Part shown: piece by piece, positions 51,547-64,000 of the stretch
How positions within the stretch are numbered: the first letter of the stretch is position 1
Layout of the letters: the number at the start of each line of letters is the position of its first letter
Assembly (NCBI GenBank): GCA_963573385.1
Contig: CAUYLG010026685.1
Span: 1 to 64,000 of the forward strand
Source of the DNA: Cacajao melanocephalus
Lineage: Eukaryota; Chordata; Mammalia; Primates; Pitheciidae
DNA: 64,000 nt
Direction of reading: 5' to 3'
Position numbers and translations under genes: made by a program
The notes under the pieces: model-generated
What the model was told of the DNA's origin: nothing
The model's database searches: none
Seen by the model: only the letters and a program-made list of their open reading frames with translations

Positions 51547-52015
51547 CTGTCTTTGGTGACATTTTTTTCTTAGAGAGATACAGCTGCAGTTTAATAAGAG
51601 TTGCATTTCAAACACAGGAATTTGATTTACAAAATAATGTAGTAGTTTTTTTGTTTGTTTTTTTACAGTTATAGAGTGTAGCTGGAAGGACCATATGTGA
51701 ACAAGATCTGGGGCAGTTTCCTGAAATGAGTGGATTGGAGCAGAGTTTTAAAGAGATGATTTGGCCAAATGTTTGTGTCTTATTCTTACAACTGAATGAT
51801 TTAGTTTTGTCTAAGAACATTTTGAGGGCAGTTTAAGTTTCTACAAACATTCTGTAGTTATTACAGATTCACATCTGCGTAGGACAAGAGACCTGGAACC
51901 TAAGGGAAGAGAAAGGAGTATTGATTGAAATGCACAGAATTCAGGGGCTCATTGTTTTACTTAACTGGGACTTATTTAACCTTTGTAGCTAACTTACCAG
52001 GCTTTGGACAGGACC
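51547..52015. other. No recognised gene or repeat
   Basis: Unique-looking sequence with a T-rich run at about 51645-51665. Confidence 0.45.
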
Positions 52016-52480
52016 TTTGTTGCAAAAGATCCAGTTCAAACTGGAGTTAGCAAAAGAAGGGCAATATTATTGGCTCATATTTGTAGGAAGTCTAAGGAGT
52101 GGTCCAGATTTCAGGTATAGCTGGATCCAGGAGCTCAAAGAGTGTCACTAGAACATGCAAACACGCTTTCAACCTCTCTTCATCTCTCCATGTCCTGGTT
52201 CTATTATACTTTGCTTTCTTTCTGTTGAGCTCATTCTTTAGAAAGTTCTGTATATGCAGATACTCTACATTTGTGTTAGTTGTACAATTTGTCATTCCAG
52301 AGAATAGGGCCACTTTCTCCTGATAGCCTCAAAAAAGTGCCCTGGGAGGATTCAGATTGAGGGTGTTTGGGTTATTGTCTCATCTTAGAACCTATCAGTG
52401 CACCCAGGAGATGGGATATGCTTTGATTGGTCAAGCTTAAGGCTTGACTCCTGCCAGTGGCAATGGAGGACAGGGATCAG
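52016..52480 (+). repeat. Old interspersed repeat, family not named
   Basis: tattattggctcatatttgt, aggaagtctaaggagtggtc, gtatagctggatccaggagc, tcaaagagtgtcact and, near the end, atgctttgattggtcaagct follow a common mammalian repeat pattern I recall as 'tttattggctcacataac .. agctggatccaggtgctcaaa .. tctgattggccagg'. I cannot say whether it is an LTR or a DNA element. Confidence 0.5.
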
Positions 52481-52584
52481 GCCCATCTGTATCTCATGGG
52501 ATGATTTCCCCATCGGAGAGGAAGGTTTTGTTATCAGAAAAGGGGTGAATGGAAAGTTTGCCATGCACCCCAACATTTGGGCTA

Positions 52585-52705
52585 TAATGGTCACATGATT
52601 CCCATGTTTCAGATGAGGCTCAGAGAAGTGAAGTGGCCTGCCCAAGGTTATTCATCTGTGAAGAGGTCGACCCAGGATCAAAGCTTATGTTTACCCAGTG
52701 TTAAA
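52585..52705 (-). repeat. MIR, reverse orientation
   Basis: cccatgtttcagatgaggct, cagagaagtgaagtggcctg and cccaaggttattcatctgtg are the reversed MIR core. Confidence 0.8.
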
Positions 52706-54063
<1,358 letters not shown>

Positions 54064-54959
54064 CAATAATCAAGTTTTATACTTTTTTCCTGTTATTTAT
54101 ACTCCTTTTTACAGCTTTCTTCTTGGGAAATACATTGAAAAGATAATATTTTTCAGATGTTGAAGGAGAGAGATGGGTTTGTGTTTTGAGCTTCAAAGTA
54201 AGCTTGTGTCTACGTATGCATGTGTGTATGAAGGTATGTATGTTTTACCTGGCCTTTTATGAATTGAAGAGATCATACATTAGATATGTAAATTGGGTCT
54301 TTCTTATCCAAAGGATATACACTTTTTTCTTATCAAAAGTACTGACAGAATGCTGTGGCTCTTTGAATTTGAATGTTAATCTGCACAATCTGCTCTGCCA
54401 CCTTGGACCTGGATCTAGGATAGTGGTGCTGAGAGGTGATTGGTTGTCTTTTCTTCTGTTCCTGGGATTGAAGGGGATATGGGGAACAGGGTGACAGCCT
54501 TTGAGGCAGAACTAGCTGCTGAGTATTCAAGCCTCATTTCATTCTCTTATTTAGCCATCATGCATCTGTGTTGATGGCTTCATCTGACACCCCTGCTATT
54601 CTTGGGAGTCAAGCCAAGGGTGTCGGGGTTGGGGGTAAGAGAGGGGCAGATGCGTTACCTATGATGGAGGGTGGCTGCGCAGACGTGAGCAGGTGCCTTC
54701 GTGAGGGTCACTTGCTGTTGGTCAACCACCTCTCTCCCCCGACAGGCGCAAGGACAGGACGAGGCTTCTCTCCATGTCATAAACTTTGTCACTTGGTTAA
54801 TCCCATTTGCCTCTCTGTTGTGGAGCAGATGGCAAAAATATATTAGAAATTCACCATCGCCAGAAAAATAAAAGCAGAAACATGTTTTCCCCAGGAGAAT
54901 TTAGAAAAATAATGGCCAGTATTCTTAGAGTTCTCTGTAAGGGTCATCAACACTCATCA
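54064..54959. other. No recognised gene or repeat
   Basis: Unique-looking sequence with a short ATGTGTGTATG-type stretch near 54215-54245. Confidence 0.45.
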
Positions 54960-55625
54960 TTTCTCTACCCTTAGCCTCTCTTAAATATCTGCTGTTTCCC
55001 ACCCCCATGGCCACTGCCTGGGGTCAAGCCATCATCTGCTCATGCCTGTTTAGATGTCTATTAAATATCTTTCTACATGGGGCTCCCTAAAGCTCTCTCT
55101 GTATCCCCAAATCCAGGTTGCCATGGGGCCATGTCTAAGATTCCACAACTGACTGTGCCACCCTGTTGTGTACCCCCTTCCTTGGCTCCCTGGGACCCAT
55201 AGTTAGCCTGCCAGAGGGGCTTTAATAACCACTGGACCCAGACAGTCTCCCCAGCCAGGGGTCCTGGACCATCTGTCCTGTTACCCTGGCACCAGCCTCT
55301 TCCGCATATCTGCATTTCTCAGATATGACCCATCCTCCTGAGCAACCCCTTCTGCTCTTTTTCTTCTCTCTGGAAGGCTTTTTCTCCTGGACCCCACCCC
55401 CTCTGCGCAACCAACTCCCATGAGTTCTTTACTTCCTTCTGGAAGTGGATCTCTATGCGTTCTCTGCTTCGAGACTGAGCAGAGACCTCACCTCTGTACT
55501 CCCAGATTCTCTTATAGGGCTTTTCCAAATGATCCATGGAGTTGATTACCTGCCAGTTTTGCCCACTACCAAGGTGAGGTCCTTGTGGGAAGGCTGTGCC
55601 TCATTTGTCTTTGTAACCCTGAGAC
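54960..55625 (+). mobile_element. Possible L2 fragment, strongly diverged
   Basis: ccatggccactgcctggggt with caagccatcatctgctcatg resembles the L2 'ccactgccctggtccaggccaccatcatctct' region, and gtgaggtccttgtgggaagg with gtgcctcatttgtctttgta resembles the L2 3' part 'gctccatgagggcagggactttgt'. Confidence 0.45.
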
Positions 55626-55629
55626 AAGG

Positions 55630-55845
55630 CTGCAGTGTGTCATGGTGGTGATGAGACAGCCCTGAGTTCAAATTCCACTTACATTGGTGTGACTTTGGGT
55701 AACTTGTTTAACTTCTCTCAGCCTCTGTTCTGTAGTAGGGACAAAACAACCCCCATTTTATGGAGTTCTGTGGGGATTAATTTAGAAAATGTAGAGCTCT
55801 ACCTGGCACAGAGTGACTGAGCTGAATAAAATGTTAGCTGCTGTT
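55630..55845 (+). repeat. MIR
   Basis: gagttcaaattccacttaca, gtgtgactttgggtaacttg, tttaacttctctcagcctct and aataaaatgttagctgctgt are MIR landmarks. Confidence 0.85.
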
Positions 55846-55849
55846 ATTG

Positions 55850-55871
55850 TCATCATCATCATCATCATCAT
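55850..55871. repeat. (ATC)n microsatellite
   Basis: Seven uninterrupted ATC triplets at the MIR 3' end. Confidence 0.9.
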
Positions 55872-57154
55872 TAGCATCACTAGGTCCTTGAAAATGTTAA
55901 ATACTCAATAAGTTGTTGGACATAATGACTAAATGGATGAGTGATATGAGTTATTTTGTTGCATTCCTACTTTATTGGAAATGGAGTTAATAGAAAACAT
56001 TAATTTTTTTCTTGTCTTTTTTCTCCCTGAACTTTATTTTCCTGCCCCCCAGGAGTGAATGTCTCTCAGACATTAGCAAAACTCTTTACTTGCTTAAGCA
56101 ACCCAAGAACCAAGAACGCTTGGAAGAGAGCTACTTTGCCCAATAAGCTAATAGCAGAAGTCAGGATTCACCTCCCTGCTGGTTGAGTGACACCCCATTT
56201 CCCCTTCTTAAAAGAACTAAATGGCCTATATTTCTTTTTTAAATTAAAGTGAATGAAAATGAATTTCAAAACTCCCCTGGAGATGACTGGAGACACACTG
56301 GGATGTCAAATAAAAAACTTGGGAGTTGCCGAGCTCAAGTGCAGCACTGCGGGTTCTCAAGAAAGATGAAACATGAGAAGCATCAGGCGTGCAGGAGGAT
56401 GGGGGAGAAAGGCAGAGGGTGAATCGGGGAAAACAGATTATGAGGCATAGATCTGAGGGGAAGAGGAAGGAGGGAGGGGAGGGAGGGCAATATTGAAAAG
56501 ATACTGCGGCGTGAAGGATCTTTAACTTGATGAAAATAAGCAAAACCCAGTCCAAGACATGCTGAATAATTGCCCGTGAATTATTCCTGGCCGCCCTATG
56601 AAGGATTTCTCATCCTACAAAAATATTGAAAGCAGAAGGGAAATCATTCTTTGGAGCTCAGAAATTTCTCAGTTCTCTGACTTTGCTAACGAGATTTGAA
56701 CCCATTATCCTTGTCTCACTGTGAGCCTTCATCAGTAGCAGAGCTTGTGTCTCCCAAGGGATTGCCTACTGAGTTCATTTTAGTTGAACAAGTATTCAGT
56801 GAAACCCAGGTTGTCTCTAGGGCCGGTCTCGGGAACTGTGCAGGATGCTGGTGTCGGCATGACTGGTTCCTTGGGTCTAGGGACATTCCTGGTGAGATGA
56901 GGCAAAGCCACTGGGGAATTGCATGTAGATGTGCCCCCACCTCAGCCTCATCACCCAAGCCATCTTAGCCCAGGGAGAAAGTTTTCAGTAGCCTTTTTAG
57001 GCCTTGGATGGGACTGACATAGCAGCTGTATTAGTCTGGGCCCCTGAGTGCTTCTCCCTGAGTTCCCACCACTGCTAGCCTTCTTTGTTACCAACTGCAG
57101 TGATTGTCTTAATTCATAAAACAGAACACGCCACCCTCATGGCTCTCTGTTGAA
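55872..57154. other. No recognised gene; one G-quadruplex-type motif
   Basis: Unique-looking sequence. Purine-rich from about 56390 to 56500, with a four-run G motif at 56472-56487. Open frames (56244-56555 minus, 56696-56968 plus) have no recognisable domain. Confidence 0.45.
56472..56487 (+). other. G-quadruplex-type motif
   Basis: gggaggggagggaggg has four G-runs separated by single A, the most stable class of predicted quadruplex. Nothing nearby shows that it is a regulatory element. Confidence 0.7.
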
Positions 57155-57880
57155 TCTGGCTTCCTTTTGCAGTTGGAGTAAAATCTTAGTGTGGCTGTGA
57201 GATGCTACATGATTCTACCCCTACTCACCTCTTATGCCCTGTGGTCCCTCATTTCTTGGCCTTTGCACTCACTCTTCCATCTCTTTAGAATGCCCATTCC
57301 TGAACTCTGTGTAGCTTAGTCCTTGTGAGTTTCCAAGTTTTGGCTTAGTAGGCATTTCTTAGCTATAGCATCTAAATTTGCCTCCCCTGCCTCCTTTCGT
57401 CCCCTTTTCCCTTTGTCATTTGTAATTGCTCTTTGGAATCATTGTTTTTATTCTTATGCTTGTCCCTCTTCTCCCAGGAGCTTATAAATTCAAAAAGGTA
57501 GGGATTGCCTAGGTGTGGTGGCTCATGCATGTAATTCTGCTATGTTGGGAGGCTGAGGCAGGAGGATTGATTGAGCCCAGGAGTTTGAGACCAGCCTCAG
57601 TAACATAGTGAGACCCTTTCTCTACAAAAAATAGAAAAACTAGCTGGATATGGTGGTGCATGCATGTAGTGCCAGGTAGTTGGGAGGCTGAGGTAGGAGG
57701 ATCACTTGAGCCCAGGAGGTTGAGATGACAGTGGGCTAACACCGCTGGACTCCAGCCTTGGTGACAGTGTTAGACTGTGACAAAAAAAAAAAAAAAAAAG
57801 AGTTCTCGTCTGTCTTGCTCACTGCTTTGCCCCAGTGCCAGGCACAAAGTAGTTGTTAAATAAACAATGAAAGATTGGAT
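57155..57880 (+). mobile_element. L2 3' region, split by an Alu
   Basis: cacctcttatgccctgtggt, ggcctttgcactcactcttc, tttagaatgcccattcctga and gttttggcttagtaggcatt before the Alu, and ctcactgctttgccccagtg, ccaggcacaaagtagttgtt, aaataaacaatgaaag after it, follow the L2 3' end in order. Confidence 0.7.
57508..57800 (+). mobile_element. AluJ-like
   Basis: ctaggtgtggtggctcatgc, ggaggctgaggcaggaggat, tgattgagcccaggagtttg, second monomer gctggatatggtggtgcatg, and a long A-tail. It is strongly diverged and inserted in L2. Confidence 0.92.
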
Positions 57881-58489
57881 TATTTTATCTGATCTGCCCA
57901 TAGTGGCTGTTTCAATACCAAATAGGTCTAATGAAATTAGCGGAATGGAGGAATTTTAGGGAGAAGAGATATTATGAAAGGAATGCTACTAACTGAGGGT
58001 ATCGGGCTCAAATCCTCTGCCCTCTTCCAGCTGGGTGCTCTGTTTATAAAATAAATTATTCTCAAGGATCCTCCCTCCTGGATCTCAACATTTGTTTGGG
58101 TATAAAAACTCTGAAACATAATAATCTCTTGATTGACAACTCTTTGGCCCAAGCCTGGCCCAGAAATGTTTTCCTGAAGAGACGTTCCTTTCTGCCTGCC
58201 CATCTTACAGTGACATTTTAAGGCTCAATTAGAGGCTGTTACCCCTTCTTAAGTAGTCATATGCCAGACCTGCCAGATAACCTTAGCATTGAGTGCAGGG
58301 ATAGGAGAGTGGAATAACAATTTGATTTTGAGTAGTTAAAAGCAAGAAGCCTTTACACTGCAGCTGCTCACTTCCTCGCTTTAACAAGTAAATGAATTCT
58401 GTATGAAACTTTTAATCTGTTCAATAACATTTTATTGAGTTGTCTGCACCATGCAGTATGCTGGCTGTCTACTATAGTGATGAGAAGAA
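57881..58489. other. No recognised gene or repeat
   Basis: Unique-looking sequence. Confidence 0.45.
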
Positions 58490-58665
58490 CCCTGTGCCAA
58501 GTGTCTTATGCACCTTGCTGCATTTAATCCTCCTGACAATGCTTTGAGGTGGGTGCTGTCAGTGCCCCTGTTTTACAGGTGGAGTAGCACAGGCCTGACG
58601 GGGCTGCCTCAGTCACAAGGCCATGCAGCAGGGAGGTGCTGAGGCAGGACTTGAATCCACACCAT
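58490..58665 (-). repeat. MIR, reverse orientation
   Basis: gctgcatttaatcctcctga, caatgctttgaggtgggtgc, ctgttttacaggtggagtag and gaggcaggacttgaatccac are reversed MIR landmarks. Confidence 0.85.
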
Positions 58666-59444
58666 CCGTGTTGGCAATTCTGAAAAGAGAGAAATGTCCC
58701 TCTTTCAGTCCCCTTTTCAGTACGTTATAGTCGGTTCCTGACGACTTTATAATGTACTGATCACAGCAGGGGAGACACACTGGAAAGGATTAGTAGCTGT
58801 GCAGCCCTCTCTGCACTGTTCATGTCTTCCTTGAGAGTGGGAAACTACAATCTTTCCTGCCAGTCTCCCTGGCAGACACTGTCACCACCAGTCTCCGAGG
58901 CTGCCCTAAACCCCATGTATGCTGGTGGCCACTCCTGGTCAACTGCCCCCTTGTGAGACCCGTCTTCTCTCTTCTCCAGCCCCTACCTGCCTGTGGATAT
59001 ACCCTTCTGTTAGACTTCCTGGCTGGATTTGTTTTCTGGTTTCCTGCCAGGACCCAAGGCTGGCAGGGGCTCCAAATTCTGCCTAGGCCTAATCATTTTC
59101 TCATGCTGGCTGCTGGATCCTTGCTGCTCTCCAGGGTCCTGCTCCATCTGCCTTGGACCGCTTGAACAAGGATGCCATCTCTCAGACACTTCTGGGTGGC
59201 TATCTGTTGAGTGAGCCCTGAGATCCCCTTAGGCCAGCATCACAAGAGGCCAGACTTGGGCATGTCAGTTGTTCTCTGTGGTGGGATAAGCAGAGGAAGA
59301 AGAAAGAAGCTTGGAATCTGAGAAATCTTACCTGCGTCTGGGTAAGACATCATATGGTTAGGAAGTAGGGAAGTCTTACCCACTTCTCAGCCTTGCGGTG
59401 TGAAAGCACATTATTAAAAAATCATCTTCTTCATATTATACAGG
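58666..59444. other. No recognised gene or repeat
   Basis: Unique-looking sequence. Short overlapping open frames near 58953-59214 have no recognisable domain. Confidence 0.45.
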
Positions 59445-59545
59445 CTGATGACTCACTGGGTGACCCTGAAAAGGTCATGTTCTTGCCTCAGGCCTCAGTT
59501 TACCCATTTGCTAGATGGGAAGGCTGGACTGGATAATTTTACATG
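59445..59545 (+). repeat. MIR fragment
   Basis: ctgatgactcactgggtgac, cctcaggcctcagtttaccc and atttgctagatgggaaggct match the MIR middle. Confidence 0.65.
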
Positions 59546-59609
59546 TCTGTGGCCTGGGGTCTCTGTGCCTGTACTCTGCCCTGTCCTTGAACTTTCACCC
59601 ACTTGCATG

Positions 59610-59855
59610 CAAAGAACTGAAGCAGTTAGGATTGTGAACTTCAGAGGCAGGAAGGCTCAAGGCAGGGTTAGCTGTGTGTAGGCTGTGTAACCTTGGGAAA
59701 ATGAGTTATGCTTTCTGAGCCCTGATTTCTTCATTTGTAAAACAGGGTCAATGCTCAGAACTTCCTCAAAGGTTGTGAGGATTGACAGCATAATTCAGGC
59801 AAATTATTTAACTTACGTCTAGCACACAATTTAATGTGACTAGAAACTATTGCTT
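59610..59855 (+). repeat. MIR, near full length
   Basis: gttaggattgtgaacttcag, gctgtgtaaccttgggaaaa, tttcttcatttgtaaaacag and aaggttgtgaggattgacag are in MIR order. It is a second MIR in the same orientation within 200 bases. Confidence 0.88.
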
Positions 59856-60964
59856 ATTTTTTCTCTTTCCTTCTCGCCCTAATTCCTGATCCTCTTATCT
59901 TCCCCCCACTCCCTCAGGATATGGAGCTCTTCACTCTTTTACCTTTTTGAATGAAATTAATCAGTCCATCAAAGGATGTTCCAAATGGGCTGAGGGAGGG
60001 CGTCCTTTGCTAGCCTCTCACACTCCTGCCAGATACAGTGTATTTGCAATCAGTACTTCGTCTTGCAGGGGACCAGGTTCCTGGCATCTGGCAGACCTCG
60101 CTCTGGCAAAAGAAGGCTTCCTTTTCATTAAGACCAGAGTCCTGGAGGCCAGAGGCACAATGTATTTATCTCATCCAGTGCTTACAGGTTGTCTGTATCC
60201 TTTCTGTGATTCAGATGAGCCACATGTGACCATGGGCCATTGCCCAGTAGACCAGGCAATAGGATACTTGGCACTAAAAATTGATAATTGTACCTATGGG
60301 TGGGAACATGGTTGGAATACAGGCAAAATAGGAGGAGAATAGCAAAGACGTGGCTCAAAACCACAGTTGAGACGATCTGAGAGGACAGAAGCTCAAACTG
60401 GAAGGAGGAAGTGGCTTAAACCATTAGCACTTGGAATAGAAGAAATATTGGAAAGATGGCGGATGGGAGGAAAGATGGCAGACGGGAGGGAGGAGAGGTG
60501 GGTAGATGGGAGGGTGGGTGGAAGAATGCCCTCCTCATTGACTGGGCCCAAGGCAACTTTCCTTGTGTGACTGCTCTTGTGCTTGACCAAGAATAGAGGC
60601 ACATTGAGCTCTCTGTTCTGAGGCAGCAGGGAGCTATAAAACTTATGCTTGTGGAAGATTCTAAGGTCACCAAGGGGGACTTTTCCTGAGGCAGAGATTT
60701 GTGGGAACAGAGTTTTACAGTTAGGCCCCTTTCTCTTTCTCTCCTGCAGCCGGGATCTGCTATCCCCAGGAGCCCATTTTTCATTTTCAGGCTAGAGCTG
60801 ACTGTTGGCTCTGGGCAGGACAAGTTTGGCTTTAGGAGATGATGTATAGTATCTAAGTGTGCTGCCTGGTTAGTAAATTATCCCCTGGATCACTGGACGA
60901 TGAGACATTTTAAATTGTAGCCTACAGGCTTTGCAGAGTCTCTGCATTCTGAATTTTCAAAGAG
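59856..60964. other. No recognised gene; short G/A-rich tandem
   Basis: A 19-base unit (gaaagatggcggatgggag) is doubled at about 60453-60490 and followed by a GGGA/GGTG-rich stretch to 60530. Open frames such as 59947-60342 have no recognisable domain. Confidence 0.45.
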
Positions 60965-61235
60965 AATTGGCCTTGAATAAACAATGTACCTACTATGTGC
61001 GGGCGCTGTGACATCCCTGGTCTTTAGGAATCTCCATACTTAAGTAGAGGAAGGGAAGAAATTAGCCCTTAATGAGCACCTGCTGTGCACCAGGCCTTTA
61101 CCATCTCTTGTTCCATTTAATCATCACCACAGTTCAATGGAGCAGCTATTATACACATGGGGAAATTGAGGCTCAGAGAGGGTAAAGAACTTTCTGAACA
61201 TCAGATTCTGGTACATGTCAGTCCTAGAAACTTGA
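60965..61235 (-). repeat. MIR, reverse orientation (two adjoining pieces)
   Basis: ctactatgtgcgggcgctgt (60965-61040) and then, more clearly, aatgagcacctgctgtgcac, catttaatcatcaccacagt, aaattgaggctcagagaggg and taaagaactttctgaacatc (61055-61235). Confidence 0.8.
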
Positions 61236-61288
61236 GTTCAGGCATGCACAAATCTATTCTCTCTCCATTTGAGTGACAACCGTTTAGA

Positions 61289-61510
61289 CCAACGGTCAGT
61301 AAACATTTTCTGTAAAGTGACAGGTTGTAAATATTTTAGGCTTTGTGGGACATATTTCTGCCTCATGTACTCAATTTTGCCACTGTAGCATGAAAGCAGC
61401 CATTGATAATACATAAACAAATAAGCTTAGATATGTTCCAATAAAACTTTATTTACAAAAACAGCTAGTGGGCCATGTTTGGTCTGTGAGCTGCAGTTTG
61501 CCAACAGTTG
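61289..61510 (-). mobile_element. hAT-type DNA transposon, MER58-like
   Basis: Ends ggtcagtaaacattttctgt and tgcagtttgccaacagttg are imperfect inverted repeats. Inside are gtaaatattttaggctttgt, gcatgaaagcagccattgat and ccaataaaactttatttaca. It is non-autonomous and non-coding. The family name is from memory. Confidence 0.75.
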
Positions 61511-61939
61511 CCATAGAATATCTGGCATGATGGTAAACACCACATTTGCTCACCATGGCACAGCTATGTTTACTTTCTAGCTGAAAATGATTCTTAGAAG
61601 AGGTGACCCTTGTACAATGATCTAAGGGAAGTAGGTGGCATGTTATGGCCATCGCTCTAGGCTGGCAAGACTCTTTTAGGTGCTTTCCTACAGCTCGATG
61701 CTGCTGGCTTTGGGGAGAGAGGGCAGACTTGTCCCTGTTGTCCACACACAGGAGTCTTGTGATGCAGATGGAGTTAAAGGAGATAAGATTATCATAATTT
61801 TCTGCTCTGTTGTCACCTTCATAAATTTTTAAAAGCCAATTCTAAAGCTAATTATAATGACATTTAAGTCATTGTTTGTAGTTTAAAAGAAAATTTGTAT
61901 TCACTGAATTTATATCACACAAGCAATAGATTAAAAAGT
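61511..61939. other. No recognised gene or repeat
   Basis: Unique-looking sequence between two repeats. Confidence 0.45.
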
Positions 61940-62085
61940 AGCATAGCACAGTGGGTAATACCATGGTTTGCTAAACAGAAAGATCTGGGTTCAGATCCCA
62001 GCCCTGGCGCATACTAGCTGCAGGTCTGGAGCAAGTCATTTAAGCTCTCCTAGTCTTGGTTTTCTTAACTCGTAAGTGATTGGAG
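61940..62085 (+). repeat. MIR 5' part
   Basis: agcatagcacagtgggtaat, gatctgggttcagatcccag, ctagctgcaggtctggagca and agtcatttaagctctcctag follow the MIR 5' half. It is cut off by the MER20 next to it. Confidence 0.85.
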
Positions 62086-62270
62086 AGATGGTCTTAAACT
62101 TTAGCTATATTAGAGTCACATGGAGGGCTTGTTAAATCACAGATTGCTGGGCTCTATGCTTGGGGTTTCTGATTTAGTAGCTCAGGTGTGGAGCCAAGAA
62201 TTTGATTTCTCACATGTTCCCAGGTGATGCAGATGCTGCTGGTCTGGGTGCCACACTTTGGAAAACACTG
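62086..62270 (+). mobile_element. MER20-type hAT element
   Basis: tggtcttaaactttagctat, atggagggcttgttaaatca, cagattgctgggctctatgc, tttctgatttagtagctcag, ttcccaggtgatgcagatgc and tgccacactttggaaaacac cover MER20 from end to end. Some MER20 copies act as enhancers in placental mammals. Nothing here shows that this one does. Confidence 0.88.
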
Positions 62271-62627
62271 GGCAAAAGAATGTTCATGGTTCGAATTATT
62301 TCCCAACATACAGTCTCTGAATGAGGAATGGAGTGGAGGCCTCAGGCATCACGAGTGGGAATATGGATACATAGCTTTTGAAGCAAAGGAAAATCAGCCA
62401 TGGTTACCTGGACATGGCCTCAGGCAGGTCTAGCTCTCAACAAATTTATTCACCATGCTTCTTCTGGAAGCGTTAGCAAGGAAAGAAGAGACAGACAGGG
62501 GCTTCCTCCTTGGTCCTCTCCTGAGAGGAAGAGGAAGTGTTAATGGGCGTTTCCATCTTTCAGGACCAAGGACAGCGAAGGAGATCTGTTACTCCTGTAA
62601 AAGTAGAAGAGCTGTGAGGGGGTGCGG
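62271..62627. other. No recognised gene or repeat
   Basis: Unique-looking sequence. Confidence 0.4.
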
Positions 62628-62690
62628 GTAAAATGCTTTATAAATCGTAGTCTGGCATATGCCAAGCAGCTAACAAGTATTAGCGGTTAT
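62628..62690 (+). repeat. MIR 3' end fragment
   Basis: gtaaaatgctttataaatcg and gtctggcatatgccaagcag followed by ctaacaagtattagcggtta resemble the MIR tail. Confidence 0.5.
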
Positions 62691-62929
62691 AATTTTGTGT
62701 CTTTTAAAAATATTTATTGTTTTAGAAGTAATTACAGTGATTAATTTTCTGTCCTTCCTCCCTAGTTCTGTTCTCTGTTGGCAACCGTACTGGCTGTGTG
62801 AGGTATATCTTTTAGGCATTTTCTGATTGATAGCCGTAATTCATGATTCTAACTATTGACAAACAACTATCTAAAAGAGTTGTGGTTTTTATCCTCCATT
62901 CCCAGCACTGGTTTTCATCAGTCTGCTTT

Positions 62930-64000
<1,071 letters not shown>

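Noticed and set aside
55644..55720. tRNA-like sequence inside MIR copies as tRNA genes
   Set aside because: MIR is tRNA-derived. The copies lack an intact cloverleaf and conserved box spacing.

Overview
This is primate, most probably human, nuclear DNA that is intergenic or deep-intronic. The evidence is the mix of Alu elements (J-, S- and Y-like), L1 elements of the mammalian-wide L1M class and the younger primate L1P/L1MA class, and older MIR, L2, MLT1-type LTR and hAT/MER fragments. I found no bacterial, phage, plasmid or organellar signal, no tRNA, rRNA or snRNA gene, and no exon of a host protein that I recognise. Almost every open frame is short and is either decayed L1 or chance. Repeat family names come from memory of consensus sequences; no database search was possible, so subfamily names are tentative.

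Layout. 1-4690 is L1: a short chimeric insert (1-402), then an old L1M ORF2 and 3' UTR split by an AluJ. 4.7-8.2 kb is low-repeat DNA with MIRs and a 115-bp direct duplication. 8.2-10.15 kb is a GC-richer block of degenerate tandem repeats (about 40-bp, 21-bp and 122-bp periods), followed by TATA-like and poly(A)-signal-like motifs. 10.9-12 kb is a nest: a hAT-type element split by a free Alu left monomer with a 15-bp target duplication and by an L1 3' end, then L2. 12-29 kb is mostly unique DNA with scattered MIRs, two MLT1-type LTRs, a truncated Alu and a (CA)n tract.

29.5-45.5 kb is a 16-kb pile-up of L1 fragments in both orientations. It contains an MLT1-type LTR, a solo retroviral LTR, an Alu, a striking AT-rich hairpin and a nearly full-length but 3'-truncated L1 on the minus strand. 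45.5-62.7 kb is low-copy DNA rich in MIR and L2, with four Alu insertions, two hAT elements and, at about 51.1-51.5 kb, an inverted second copy of the chimeric unit seen at the window start. From about 62.9 kb to the end is old L1 on the minus strand, split by an AluJ.

No set of genes works together here. The window records successive retrotransposition into otherwise unremarkable DNA. The two observations most worth following are the chimeric L1/unknown/Alu-tail unit present twice in opposite orientation about 51 kb apart, and the 2-kb decayed satellite-like block at 8.2-10.15 kb.
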